Origin: Halicephalobus mephisto
Lineage: Eukaryota > Nematoda > Chromadorea > Rhabditida > Panagrolaimidae
DNA length: 64,000 nt
Assembly (NCBI GenBank): GCA_009193035.1
Contig: SWDT01000098.1
Coordinates: 248,001 to 312,000 of the forward strand
Direction: 5' to 3'
In this document: piece after piece, positions 1-10,901 of the stretch
Layout: each line of letters opens with the position of its first letter
Position numbering within the stretch: the first letter of the stretch is position 1
Notes under the pieces: generated by a model
The model's input: only the letters and a program-made list of their open reading frames with translations
Databases searched by the model: none
Told to the model about the DNA's origin: nothing
Program-made: the position numbers and the translations under genes

Positions 1-172
1 ATTCGAAAGCTAAATATCAGTAATTAATTTGCAAACTTTCTTTTTTGGTTTCCATTGAAGACCATGGGAAAGTACTTTTTAAAAGATCTTTATCTGGTCC
101 TGGATGTAAATCACACATGTAATTTCCCATATCGACTGAGTGGTGTTCAGGCTTTAATCGGTAACCCCTTAG
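1..172 (+). other. left edge, probable ferroportin intron
   Basis: No exon of the first ferroportin membrane segment can be read here in any forward frame. The segment ends in an AG at 171-172 directly before the first recognisable ferroportin codon, so it is most simply the end of an intron whose 5' exon lies outside the window. Confidence 0.5.
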
Positions 173-2888
173 GGTGACAGACTCTGGACCTTCGCCATCG
201 TCTTTGTGATGCAGTACTTGGGTGGAATGCGATTAGTCGGGATCACCCAGCTCTTTGAGAGTTTATCTCGGATGTCCTCAGCTTCCTATGTCGGTAACTG
301 GCTCGATCGGCACTCCAGAAAGAATGGAACCCTGATTATTATTAGTATCAACAACATATCTATTTGTATCTCTGCCAGTTTATTAATTATTTGTCTGACC
401 ATCGGGAAATCCACAATATTCTATCCGTTTTGCCTTACTGCAAGTATTTTCTTCTGTGCCATATCTAGTTGTGCCACAGAAGGCCAGAGACTGGCGTTTA
501 CGAAGGATTGGATTGTGGTCATGGCCAAAGTCGAAGGAGAAAACATACTTTCTAGTAAGTTTACTGTTGTTAAACCTAACACTGAACAAATGAAAAAAAT
601 AATATTAGTTTTTGAACAGTAACATTATTTTATTCTTAATAATTGGCATTACGAGATAGTTTTCACCTTGAATATAGTTTCCATTTTTTAGTAACAAGCG
701 TATCAACGCTGTAATTTCATATTACTTTGAACTTGAATGATTATGTCTTGAAAAAACCAGATGTAAACAATCATTAGGAAACATGAGAAATCGTGGACAA
801 CGAGCTGTATTAGAATTTCCACATTAACCATTTCCAATTTTTAAAAATAATTCTAAATTTATTGTTTCCAAGGAAAATCAAATAGCTTAAGATAATAGCT
901 GTTGTATTTATCCAGAGGAATAGACACAATAGTGTAAAATAATAATAGACAATATTAAAGACATAAGTACACCTTTGGGAACACTGACGTGATGTGTTTC
1001 CTTTTATACTCCTCAGTGGAGGAAGCAAACTGATCAGTCTCAGGGTATCCTGAATATCTCTGTTCACAAAGATTACATGTCCACAACAATAACAAAAACT
1101 CATTATTGAAGTTTAAAAAACAAAGTTCTCTCGATCTTCTTGTTTGGTTGAAAATACCCACGGACGCATAGTGACGATCAATAAAAATAACCATAATTGC
1201 TATATAGAAAATAGTATGATATATTAGGATTTCAAAAATTCTCCCCAAAATCAAGTTCTTTAAAAACAACATGTTAGAAATTCATGGAGATCCATGAGAA
1301 CTACTAAATATTGTTTGAAAATTACTGATTCTTCGTTACAAAATAACGTTTATGAGTGCGATTTTTTATTATTCGTATACATTTGCTTCTGAATGTCATC
1401 TTGAGATAGAAAACAGATTATTAACACCTGTAACACTTAGCATTTAATATATAATTCACAAAACTGAACGAATACCTCATTACGAAATCGAACAACCTTC
1501 ATATTCAAGCTGCTCTAAGAAAGTTCAAATGATATCAGTTCTTCAATACATCATCTTTAGAAAAATAATTCTAAAACTTTTTCAGACAGAAACGCCATGA
1601 TGACGACAATCGATCAGCTGTCTACTGTGATAGCTCCGTTTGTCACAGGATTGATTCTTCAATACTGCACTTATCCTATTGCCTGCGGAATGTTCATCAT
1701 CTGGAACCTGATTTCCTGGATATTGGAGAGGTGGCTTGTCGGTCACGTATACCAACAGGTGCCAGAACTAGCTGTCAGACGCAAAGACAAAAGTAGGATT
1801 GAATTTCCTGATTTCACAATGTGATTCGCTAAATGTTACAGATGAAGACAACGAGATCAAAGAAGAAATAAACTCTCTTACAGTATCCAAGACGTCATGC
1901 TCGACAACCCTGTTCATCTCCATCAAGGCTTATTTGAGACAGAATATCTTCCCGGCCGCTTTTGCCCTGGCTCTCCTCTATATGACTGTTTTAGGATTTG
2001 ATGGGTTGGCCATTAGCCACGGACAAGAACAAGGATTGTCTGAGGACATTTTGGGGACGTTTAGAAGTATCAGCAGTGCTTTGGGAATAATAGGCGCCTT
2101 TCTATACACCTTTACAGAACAGAGACTTGGGGTCAGAAAGACCGGGCTCATGGGGTTGATTGTGAGTTGATTTGGATATTAACTATCGATTGTTAACTTT
2201 CAGCTCCAACTCAGTTTCTTATGGATGTGCATTCTCAGCGTCTTTCTTCCTGGAAGTCCCTTTGATCCAGTTGGTTATGCACAAGAATGGACCATTGAGG
2301 TAATCATGCTCTTTAGAGTTCAGATTTTTTAAAATCGGAGTTTTCTTCAGGACTGGCTCTTAAAATTCAAGTCTTCAATTTACTTAACTGAAAACTCAGA
2401 AACCTTAACTAACTCATCAATTTCCGTATCAACAACCAATGAGTTGAACTGGTCCTCCCTTCATCTAGCATCTGAAAAAGTTAGCATTCTGATCTTCTTC
2501 TTTGGCCTGACGATGTCCAGACTCGGTCTTTGGGTAGCTGATTTGTCAATTACTCAAATCATGCAGGAGTCCATTCTGGAAGAGGAAAGAAACACAATCT
2601 TTGGGGTTCAGAATGCTTTTTGTCAGTTCTTCAGCGTCATGAAGGATGTGCTAGTGATACTGCTACCAGATCAAAGGACTTTCGGGTTGTTGATCATCAT
2701 GAGTGTCTGCTTTGTATTCATAGGTCTGCTACAGTATACTTGGTACCTCATGAAGGTAGGCTTTTACTGTATTTACAACTGGTAATACTGTACTTTAGAC
2801 AAAGACCAATTCAAACAGAAAAAATTCGTCTTTAGAAGCAGAAAATAATCAGGAACTTGAGAACCTCAAGAAATCAGAAGATCCTTAA
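173..2888 (+). CDS. ferroportin (SLC40-type iron exporter), 5' partial
   Basis: Multi-pass membrane protein expected to export Fe(II) across the plasma membrane. Exons read as 173-554, 1586-1792, 1842-2161, 2204-2299, 2351-2755 and 2799-2888, all with GT/AG borders and consistent phase; stop TAA 2886-2888. Recognisable ferroportin landmarks in order are GDRLW at the start, NWLDRHSRK, DWIVVMA, TIDQLSTVIAP, CGMFIIWNLIS, LLYMTVLGFD, VFLPGSP, a Ser/Thr-rich extracellular loop, SRLGLWVADLSITQ and GVQNAFCQF, with FGLLIIMSV near the C-terminus. These match SLC40A1 order and spacing. The first membrane segment and initiator lie left of the window. Intron 1 is 1031 bp and intron 2 only 49 bp. The last exon is a short hydrophilic tail. 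C. elegans has several ferroportins; which one this corresponds to cannot be told. Confidence 0.93.
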
Positions 2889-3423
2889 TAAATTAAAATT
2901 AATAACGTGGTAAATTATTAAAAGTTTTAAAAAAATAGAAATTTTATCAACATCGTTAATATTGCTCAAATTTGGAATAATTATTCGAAATATATTCACA
3001 AATAAATTGCAAATCATGATCTTAATTGTCAATAATGGATGTTTGTAGCATCGCAAAAATACCTTAATATACTAAAGAAAAATAATTTCTTGCGAGCACA
3101 TCGGAAGAGTAAATGATGTTTTACAAGTCATCAACGTTTAATTTTAGTGTCGTAATACAATTTCATCCGGCGAAAATATCGATTCGCATTTGAAGTAATT
3201 AATAAAGCATATCGTTATTATCCAATTATCCATGCATTTCGTACTGCACACAAAAAGCGTAACTTTCGATCCCATAATTGTTGTAAAATGTAACACAATC
3301 GTCACAATTTTTATGAATATTTGACATATGTGGTGAAAATTAAGACTTAAAAATGATTTCATTATCAGTAATTCGAATTCTAGGATGATAGTTAACTATT
3401 CGGAAAGTATTCAAGTTCGAATT
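2889..3423. other. intergenic AT-rich DNA
   Basis: No coding signal seen except a fragment of a dispersed repeat at about 3239-3362 (listed separately). Reverse-strand ORFs here have no protein-like character. Confidence 0.5.
3239..3362 (-). repeat. fragment of MITE-like repeat
   Basis: Shares a run of about 100 bp with 27064-27242, including the blocks GTAACACAATCGTCACA and the end block with ACAAAAAGCGTAAC, which is the terminal inverted repeat of the fuller copy. Only part of the element is recognisable here. Confidence 0.55.
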
Positions 3424-3687
3424 AAGCTGTGCAACACTGATGTGGATCCTACTGGAAGCAACTAGAAATGAACCGACGGTACACCAGTGGACTATGTGAA
3501 CTGGGATTTTCAAAGCAGTATCACTACTGCTGCGAGTTACAGATCCATTGTTACCGATTCAGTCAATGGTATCGACATGAAGGAACCCTTAAACTGAAAT
3601 AATATTTCAGCAACACCCGGAGATGGAGGATTTGCGTTGATTAGAACTAATTTTGCTTTGGATGACGTTAGAATTTGCAGAACATGA
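3424..3687 (+). pseudogene. C-type-lectin-like exon remnant
   Basis: One frame reads KLCNTDVDPTGSN, stop, K, stop, TDGTPVDYVNWDF. This is the core of a C-type lectin-like domain (WxWxDGTPVxYxNW). The two in-frame stops, TAG at 3463-3465 and TGA at 3469-3471, sit exactly where the family has tryptophan (TGG), so each is one base away from the expected codon. A second coding-like piece after an AG at 3609-3610 reads through PGDGGFALIRTNFALDDVRIC before TGA at 3685. No initiator, signal peptide or other exons are visible, so this is taken as a dead lectin gene fragment. The assignment rests on the motif only. Confidence 0.6.
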
Positions 3688-3912
3688 GGAACAATAAATT
3701 AATTTGGAAGGAAGGACATTAAAGCAAAATAGTATCTTGTTATCAACGAAAAGTACTGCATTTTGCCGATTCGTTATCGATTCCTTAAATGTAACAAATG
3801 ATCAGTTGTTGATTTTTTCATTTCTTCATTTTTTTAACCAATCGTTCGTTGTACGTGGATAAACTAATTTTTACATTAAAACAGTCTTCAGACAGGCTTA
3901 TTAAACATCAAC

Positions 3913-5668
3913 ATGTCCATTTCGTCAAAGACAAATGAATCCACCGTCTTGATTCTTGGACCATCTGGAGTTGGAAAATCCATGTTCATCAACAGTATTG
4001 CAAATTACTTACAGTTCCAAAGTTTCTCAGATGCTTTATTGGAACCTATTTCTGTTATCCCAACAGAATTTATCCAACAAGTCAAGAGAAATGACAGCAC
4101 GATTTGTGAGTTGAAAATTAGAATGGCTGGACATAATAGAGATGATGAAGCAAATGAAGCATACAACCATCAGGGATTGGGAACTCAAACTCCTAAGTCT
4201 TATTCTTTTATTTACCAAGGGACTAAGATTAATCTGATCGATACTCCGGGGCTGGGAGATATCGTACGTTATGAGGTTAATAAGCGGAACAAAGAAGTTA
4301 TTAGTTCTGAAATTCAGCAGTTCCCTGAAAATCCTTCTATTTGGACAACGGTTCAAAGAAATCTACGATTCAAGAGGTGGAACTACATCACCACAGCGAA
4401 CCACTGTAACCATCAACTACAACAACTCTAATATGTATTATGTCCTGACTAATATTTCCCCCAGGAAAATCAAAACTGACTTCGACATCCGATCTGGTAC
4501 TTTAGAACTTACTTGTAAACGAATCATTTACAAAGAGTTAAATGACGAAGAATTCGAGCCTAATTTAGTGCCAGGAACTTACAAAGCAATTGTAATCCAA
4601 ACCAAAGCACTGAAGAAGTTTCCTTTACAACTTTTACCGGAAAATACCGAATCCGATAAAATTACTTTAGCCGAATTTATGAGATCAACAATGGAAAGAG
4701 AACAAAAAGATCATATCGCATTTGATTTTTCTGAATTTTTCAATTATGGAAGAGTTCATAAGAGATTTCAAAGAATAATCATCAGTAACAAGAAACTTGG
4801 ATTGTTCCTCTTTTTCCTTTACTTTGTTTACAGAAAAATGGAAATTAAAATAGAAAGTTCTGGATATCCGGACATTCTCCTAGATGTTGAATCCGATGAA
4901 AAATCACATATCAACATTTGTACCAATCTCGATAAAACTAAACAAGACTATCAATCAATGAAAAAAGATAACTTTTTAGAAATTTACCCGGTAATCAAGA
5001 GACTATTCTACAGCTATATTGATTACCTTAGATACTCAAAGAATCACAAAATTGAAATCAATGAAGAAGAAATTGTACTGGGGAATGTCGATGAAATAAA
5101 ACATTGGCTTTTCCAGCTAGATGATTGGTTCCCGATGATGGTCAATGAAGAACGGAAAAACTCCACTAATGTATTTATTGGAACTTGTCTTGGATTCGAT
5201 CAAGTCATTGAAACCCTTCGAAGAACAACCAAATTCAAAGATTTAAATACAATTAATGATTGCAACGTCAGTGAACCCTACATTGGAGAGGAAAATGAAA
5301 AGATCCTATTCGGGTTGGTCAATATGAAAGGAGCTGAGACTGCAAATATCCCAGAAACTGCCCGCATATCCGAAAATCCTTGTCCAAAACAGTGTTCGGA
5401 AGAGCTAAGACGATGGATCTGTACTACATGTGGGAATTTCATCCGTCTGCAGGACTCTGTTCTTTTCTGCTCTTGCGGATCCAAAGACTATGAGAAGAGT
5501 CTCTTTATCTGCCATCATCCAAATCATCAAGTACAAGAGAAAGTGAAAAAACAGGCAATAATCCCGCCGTTTATAATAATACAACCAGAAGCAAGAAACG
5601 TTGGTTTGTCGGAGGAAGAAATTCACATCCCTGAAGCAGAAAACGTATCACCCGTTCCTTACTTGTAG
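3913..5668 (+). CDS. P-loop GTPase-like protein with Cys-rich C-terminus; frame broken
   Basis: The first frame (ATG 3913) has a Walker A/G1 motif GPSGVGKS at residues 17-24 and a G3 motif IDTPGLGD at about 111-118, so a nucleotide-binding GTPase fold is clear. That frame stops at 4431. A 465-codon frame overlapping it (stop at 5668) carries the rest and ends in a cysteine cluster of pattern C-x3-C, C-x2-C, C-x-C, C-x6-H, resembling zinc modules at the end of some nematode/invertebrate AIG1-like GTPases. A shift of one base somewhere between about 4330 and 4375 is needed to join them; no canonical intron with the right phase fits well. The middle of the G domain (G4/G5, about 100 residues) also appears missing. 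This may be a recent pseudogene, a sequence error, or an unusual splice. Confidence 0.55.
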
Positions 5669-6518
5669 TGAAACCAAATATCGTAATATTACATGTTTAC
5701 AGTATCTTTTCTATGCTCAGGGAATGACTTTCTTAGTAGGATAGGCAAAGAGACTCTGAAGGACAAGTTCTAGAAATCCTAATGATTCCATATGATCTCT
5801 TCACTCCTTTCTTGATAATTTTCGAGAAATAAATTCCTTCAATGCTTTACCATATTAATGTGTCGTAAAATAAAAAAGTCAAAATATTATTGCGCATTAA
5901 GACAGGTGAATTTACGCAAATTCTGGTTCTCAGTAAATAATTGCATACCAAATTTTTCAGTTTTAATTTCTTGTACTCTCAATATAAATTGAATCGATTT
6001 TCTATCAAAATTCACTTGTATTATGATACAAAAAACACTTCGAATTTCTTATTTTATCAATTATTTACATTTAAAAGTATAGTTAATTGTTGGATTGATT
6101 TTATCTTTTGAAGAATAAAGTTGATGTTGCTTCGATCTCAATTTGTAGTTGAAAGTGAAGAATCATGGTCGATTTTGAAACATTTGAATTTCTAAATCAA
6201 ATGACTACGCTCATAAATTCGTAGGTATCACTTAAAGTTTTTCCATCTGCTGGAAATTTAATTAAAAAATCTGAATTCTCAAATATAGTTAAAAAAGTCA
6301 TCATATTGGATTACTTCAAATTGGAAGTAAAATTTATATATATCACTGTTAACCTGGAAAAATCCAACATAGCAGCTGTTACAGTTTCTAGGTAACCATT
6401 ATTTGTATTTTGAAGTCACAAAATACCGTATATGGAACTACTCTTTACTAATGCACGAAAATCTAAAAAGAAAATTACATAACTTTTTTCATTGCGCTTT
6501 AAACTTCACTCCTACAGC
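5669..6518. other. intergenic AT-rich DNA
   Basis: No gene or repeat recognised; holds the presumed promoter of the receptor gene starting at 6519. Confidence 0.5.
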
Positions 6519-7608
6519 ATGTGCAACTTTGATTTCGAAACTGAATATTACAGTCCCCAGTTATCTCGTTTCTACTATGCCATCAGCAATACTTCTCAGA
6601 TACTTACAGTAGTTTTATTCCCTGTATTGATTTATCTTATTCTAAAAAAGTCGAAAACTTTGAACAAGTACAAGTATTACATGCTGATTCATACTGTGAC
6701 CTCCTTCTTCTTCACGTCCCTTATTTGGCTCCTCAAACCGATGCCAATATTCCAGAAGTACGCTTTAGCTGGTTGTGGACCTCTTATTTACTTCGAAAAC
6801 CGAGTTTTGGGATTTGTTATATTTGTGTTTCTAATTAGTTGTTGGGTCAATGCCAGCATCAGTTTCTCCATGTCCATTATCTACCGGGCTTTCGCTGTAA
6901 GTTTTTCTCTTAAAACGAATGGTTTCGAATCCACAGTACCTACTTCAGCCCTTTCCCGGGAAACTTCAGAAGTTTTGTGATAACTCACTTGGATATCTTA
7001 TTTTCATTGCTTGTGTTGTGATCCTCTTCCATGTCCTCGTCGTGACTCCGATAGCCTTGTGCTACACTTCAGAATCCACAACTATTAAATTTGTTCAAGA
7101 GTACTTTCCTGAGATGGCGTTTTTCCAGTCGAAAACCATATATTTTCAACTTCCTCCAATTAAATTGGCCGACTACTTCTGTCTCAATATTATCGTTCTC
7201 TACAGCATGTATTACGTCTTCGGAATTATTATCTACTGTATCTTCACTTTGAAAGTCATCAAGTACACAAAAGTTTCGTCTTCAGCGGAACTGGTCAGAC
7301 TCCAGAAAATGTTCTTCAAGACAATTACTATCCAGGGGATTGTTGAAGTTATTTTAGTCATCACCCCCGCGTACATTATGGCTTTAACCTTCTACTTCCA
7401 ATCCAGATATGTCAGCCAGATTGCGATGACCGCCATAATGGTTTGCTCTCTCCAAGCTTGGATTAATTATGTCTCTGTTATATACAACATCACTCCATAC
7501 CGTAAGACCGTTAAGAAATGGTTTTTATTTTTGGTCTTCAAAGGAAAAAGTAGCTGGAAAGGTATACCTAAGCATTCCGTAGTGTCCATTATCCCTTCTG
7601 TGCGTTAA
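6519..7608 (+). CDS. seven-transmembrane chemoreceptor, srh/str type
   Basis: Two exons, 6519-6896 and 6937-7608, joined in phase 0 across a 40-bp intron, give 349 residues with about seven hydrophobic spans. The start MCNFDFETEYYSPQL is typical of nematode srh receptors (Cys near residue 2, then acidic/aromatic residues), and the C-terminus carries the hallmark ITPYRKTVKKW (PYR motif) after the last membrane span. An upstream in-frame ATG at 6492 is less likely because it would add nine residues before the family-like start. Such receptors act in chemosensory neuron cilia. Membership of srh rather than sri or str is an inference from these motifs. Confidence 0.8.
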
Positions 7609-7672
7609 CTTTCATGATAAATAAAACATAAAAAATCAACAACAAAGGTGAACGAATAACCATGAAGGAAAT

Positions 7673-8578
7673 TCATGGCTTCACAACCTCAATCTGGCCG
7701 TTTTCTTTAGCAAAGTAGACAGCGTCGGTCACCTGCAAGAAAAGACCGGTTTCCACGACACCAGGCAGATTCACCAGGGCTTGATGAACAGAACTCCAAT
7801 CTCTGTCAACTCCCTTCGGGAAGTTCCACTCGATAATGTAGTTTCCATTGTCAGTAATCAGAGGGAAGCACTTAGTGGCGGATATTCTGACGGAAGTGCT
7901 GCCTCCTGAAGAAATAAACACTGAATTTACGAAATAACAGAACTTAACCCTACCGAAAAGCTTTGTGATCCACTTCTGAGCAGGAACATACGCCACTGGA
8001 ACGACTTCGATGGGAAGAACCTTATAACGATCACCGAGATTTGTCGATTTTTTGTTTGCGTCAGCAATCACCTGATGATTAATTTTCATATATGAATTTT
8101 TAAATATTTACTAAATAAAACCTACAATGAAGGATTTGGAACAAGTTTGAACGATTTTTTCCTGAGTCAGACAGCCTCCTCCGCCTTTGATCAAATTCAG
8201 TCGGGAATCAACCTCGTCAGCTCCATCTATAGCAATATCCAGTTCCGAATGTTCCTCCAAAGTCGAAACTGGCAATCCTGCGTCTAGCAGCCATTTCCGT
8301 GTCTGAAAATTGATAAAAACGAAAATTCATATATGAAAACTTACCATGAACGAAGTCGGAATGCAGACAAGATCCTTCAAAACCTTCTGTTGATACTTTT
8401 CCTTCAGAAATTCGACCAAGTACTTGACAGTGGATCCACTACCAACTCCAATCTTCATCCCGGATCTAATGTTAGCTTCTCCACAAGCAAAAGCAGCGGC
8501 TTTCTTGGCTCGTTCGATAGGTAATTCAGGATCATTGGAGAGAGAATTCCCGATGGTCGAAACTGAACTTGATGACAT
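7673..8578 (-). CDS. rpia-1: ribose-5-phosphate isomerase A
   Basis: Interconverts ribose-5-phosphate and ribulose-5-phosphate in the non-oxidative pentose phosphate pathway. Four exons on the minus strand: 8578-8345, 8302-8126, 8071-7954 and 7905-7673, phases consistent, 253 residues, the usual length. Visible RpiA motifs are the phosphate loop GVGSGST (44-50), DGADE (104-108, catalytic Asp pair), KGGGG with Lys117 and Glu126, then [12 protein letters not shown], and the C-terminal [10 protein letters not shown]. Start chosen at 8578; an in-frame ATG at 8668 would add 30 residues, hydrophobic/basic, and cannot be excluded as a targeting sequence. Introns are 42, 54 and 48 bp; the first two contain the palindrome TTCATATATGAA. 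Lies close behind a BED-finger frame on the same strand, possibly co-transcribed. Confidence 0.95.
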
Positions 8579-8715
8579 TATAGTTGGAACGAAAAACACC
8601 GGGAACTGATAGAATTTTTGTAGCAACGGGAAAGAGAAATAAACGTGCGAAAGCTTTTGTGCAAGCATCGGACTGCCTCCGAAGATTGGGGCGTTGCGGA
8701 CGAAAAACGTCTTTC

Positions 8716-9042
8716 TTATAAAGAACTACGCCGTTTGTCTCAAAACATCCCCAAAGTGTAAAAAACCACCAAAGGAAAAGATTTACCGAGATTTTCATTT
8801 GAATCTGCTTTAGACACGGATGAGTAGTAATTGACAAGTTTAGAAAAATTTGGTTTTTTATCTCTGATTCCTTGGAGTTGTTCGTAATTTTCTGGATGTC
8901 TGGTCTTCAGATGGTGCTGCAGACTCGTCGTCGAAGCTCCTTTGACGGCCTTGGCTTGGAACATACAGCCAAGCGATCGGCATTTCCACATTCCGTGACC
9001 AGTTTTGTCGAAATAAGTTTCGTATTTACTTCTTCTGGACAT
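8716..9042 (-). CDS. small BED-type zinc-finger protein
   Basis: From ATG at 9042 the frame reads a BED finger: YFDKTGHGMWKCRSLGC, then HHLKTRHPE, i.e. an aromatic start, C-x4-C and H-x4-5-H spacing, the fold found in DNA-binding factors and in hAT transposases. The first exon runs to about 8787 where a GTAAAT donor follows. A weak acceptor (TTTTGAG) would then add only DKRRSSL before a stop at 8716; the second exon is therefore uncertain. No transposase domain is attached, so this is either a small standalone DNA-binding protein or an exon captured from a hAT-type element. The gap to the rpia-1 start is about 140 bp. Confidence 0.6.
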
Positions 9043-9500
9043 GGAAAAATTTTATAAAAGTAAATTATTAAAGCAATTCAGTAATAGATAGACACCGATG
9101 TACATGAATTTCCCCAACACCCTCGACGGAGTTAAACGGAATTACATTTTCCGCGAGTAAATAAAAGACAAAAACACGCAAATATGACGCAAAAACCACA
9201 TGGGTGGAGATAAACATTCGTTTGGATCAGCAGTTAAGTCCGTTGGGAGTTGTTCGAAGTTCAATTTAGTCTGATTGTTCAGGTGTTTCAGTGAGAAATG
9301 AGGTTGAAACAGTTCGCAACATTTCTTTTCCTAGAATGTTTGGTTCAGTTTAGGTCATTATGAAAAATAAGAACATCTATGACTTCTTCGGGTTAGCAGG
9401 GTTCTTAGAGCAGTTGAGTACACTCTTCCAGAGGATCTGCCAATGATCGTCCTTGAACTTCAGATGACGGTTGTTCATAATAAACTTGATGGATCTGATT

Positions 9501-9695
9501 TTATAATCCTACTTCTAGACGAGTACCAAGGTAATCGGCAGCATTTTTTGCAGAAAAACCAAAATCAAACACTACTGAATCGGAAAGTAATCTCAACCCC
9601 AGAATAACCACAAAAATTAAAACTATGCAAACCAAGTTGTACACTAGTTTTATATAACATGAATACCATTTCGCCATAAATCTAATAAAATCCAT
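9501..9695 (-). CDS. hypothetical 64-residue membrane ORF
   Basis: Starts 12 bp downstream of the GST kappa stop codon on the same strand. It has one strong hydrophobic span (LVYNLVCIVLIFVVILGL) preceded by basic/aromatic residues, so it would be a single-pass membrane peptide. A short alternative intron (9482-9513) or a read into 9360-9480, where more codon-like sequence follows, is possible. No family recognised. Its only support is hydrophobicity and position between co-oriented genes. Confidence 0.3.
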   Translation of the reverse strand: MDFIRFMAKWYSCYIKLVYNLVCIVLIFVVILGLRLLSDSVVFDFGFSAKNAADYLGTRLEVGL

Positions 9696-9707
9696 ATTGA
9701 CAGATTC

Positions 9708-10611
9708 CTAACTCTTTAATGGCCCTTTGAAATCAACTCCGAGTTCATTACAGATATAATGGAGTCTATCACTTCCGAAAAACAGCTTGTCTTCCTTCCC
9801 TTCCTGCTGCAGTATCAGCCAAGGGATGCCGAAAGCTCCGGTCTTCATGGCTTCTTCGGTTCTTTTCCGGAAGAGATCCTTGATTCCGTCGGTCTTGGAT
9901 TCCTCCAACAACTTCTGGTAGTTGGGGATCTTAAGTTGATCTGCCACTTCCAGAACATGTTCTTCCAGGTGGATTGGTTCGTCTTTTTCCCAGACCCTGC
10001 TTCCGAAAGCTTTAGCAGCAGGAACAAGGTAGCTCGGTTCGCACTGTTCCACTGCAGTTAAGAACCTTTGAGGCACAGCACTTCCACGTTTGACGATCGT
10101 CAATTCAAAGTCCTGGAAATTAAGCCTTAAAGTTCATACATCAAACTCGTACAAAAAGGAAGCTTACCGATGGCCATCTCATTTTCAATCCCCAATAGTC
10201 ACTGGCATGCTGAATATCTCTCTTCATGTTCATCTCCTTTCCTGGATGCTTAGCTGGAGGCATATTACCAGATTTAATAATAATAGCACCAAGAAGGACA
10301 GGAACATATTCGACTTGAGCTGGTAGATGTTTTTCATAACGAGATAAAGCCTAAAAATGAAATTTCATATATCAATTGGTGGGGAAAGTAATTATCTATA
10401 TAAATTTTAATAAACCAACTCATTCATATATCAATGCTTAAAAACTATTATTTATATATTTATCTCGATAAAAGTAAACTAATTGATATATTAATTGTCA
10501 AAGAACTTATTTATATATTAATTTTCATAAAAATCGACTCACCTCAACATTGATAAACGAATAAGGCGAAATAACGTCAAAATAAGAAATGAGTTTAGAT
10601 TTATACGACAT
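9708..10611 (-). CDS. glutathione S-transferase kappa (DsbA-like fold)
   Basis: Kappa GSTs conjugate glutathione and act in mitochondria/peroxisomes. Three exons, 10611-10543, 10350-10168 and 10112-9708, encode 218 residues, normal for the family. The N-terminus SYFDVISPYSFINVE carries the kappa/DsbA active-site Ser15-Pro16, followed by LLGAIIIKSGNMPPAKHPGK (a kappa hallmark), RFLTAVEQ, and near the C-terminus GAFGIPWLI and FFGSDRL, the cis-Pro and glutathione-contacting stretch. Intron 1 (192 bp) is an array of six degenerate AT palindromes. Shares a 290-bp upstream region divergently with the channel gene. First of a co-oriented run with the small membrane ORF, BED finger and rpia-1. Confidence 0.95.
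10351..10542 (-). repeat. six-fold degenerate repeat forming an intron
   Basis: Read on the minus strand, AT-rich cores of the form AATTNATATATNAATT recur at about positions 26, 53, 84, 113, 142 and 172 of the 192-bp intron, i.e. every 27-31 bp. The cores resemble the single palindrome seen in other short introns of the window. Confidence 0.6.
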
Positions 10612-10901
10612 TCTGGGAAGTAGATTCAAAAAATGAAAAAAAACAGTTGTCCGAAAGTTCAAAGCTACAAATCACATAGTTTCGCCTTTGACCTTCTCTG
10701 GGGAAACATTGAAGTCCCTCTTTCACTCTAAATCAATAAACAAAAACAAATTATTTATTTTTCGTTTCTTCAATTAGAAAACAGAAAATCATTCAGCGTG
10801 AAGAATTCGGGCTCGAGACATGGTCAAATTGATTCGACGCCGAATAAATCAATTTCGAATTGGTTCAATTAGAGCTCCGTTAGGTTTCAATCTGAACTAA
10901 A
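10612..10901. promoter_or_regulatory. divergent promoter region, GST kappa / channel
   Basis: 290 bp between the two start codons on opposite strands. No specific binding site is convincing; the only statement supported is that both genes must start from this interval or be trans-spliced here. Confidence 0.4.

Noticed and set aside
810..1272. Two overlapping minus-strand ORFs inside ferroportin intron 1
   Set aside because: Composition like surrounding AT-rich intron, no splice or start context, no family resemblance.
4785..4833. Perfect-looking 49-bp intron (GTAACAAG to TTTGTTTACAG) in the GTPase-like gene
   Set aside because: Removing it puts a stop immediately into the downstream frame, while reading through keeps 465 codons open; it may be a relic intron.
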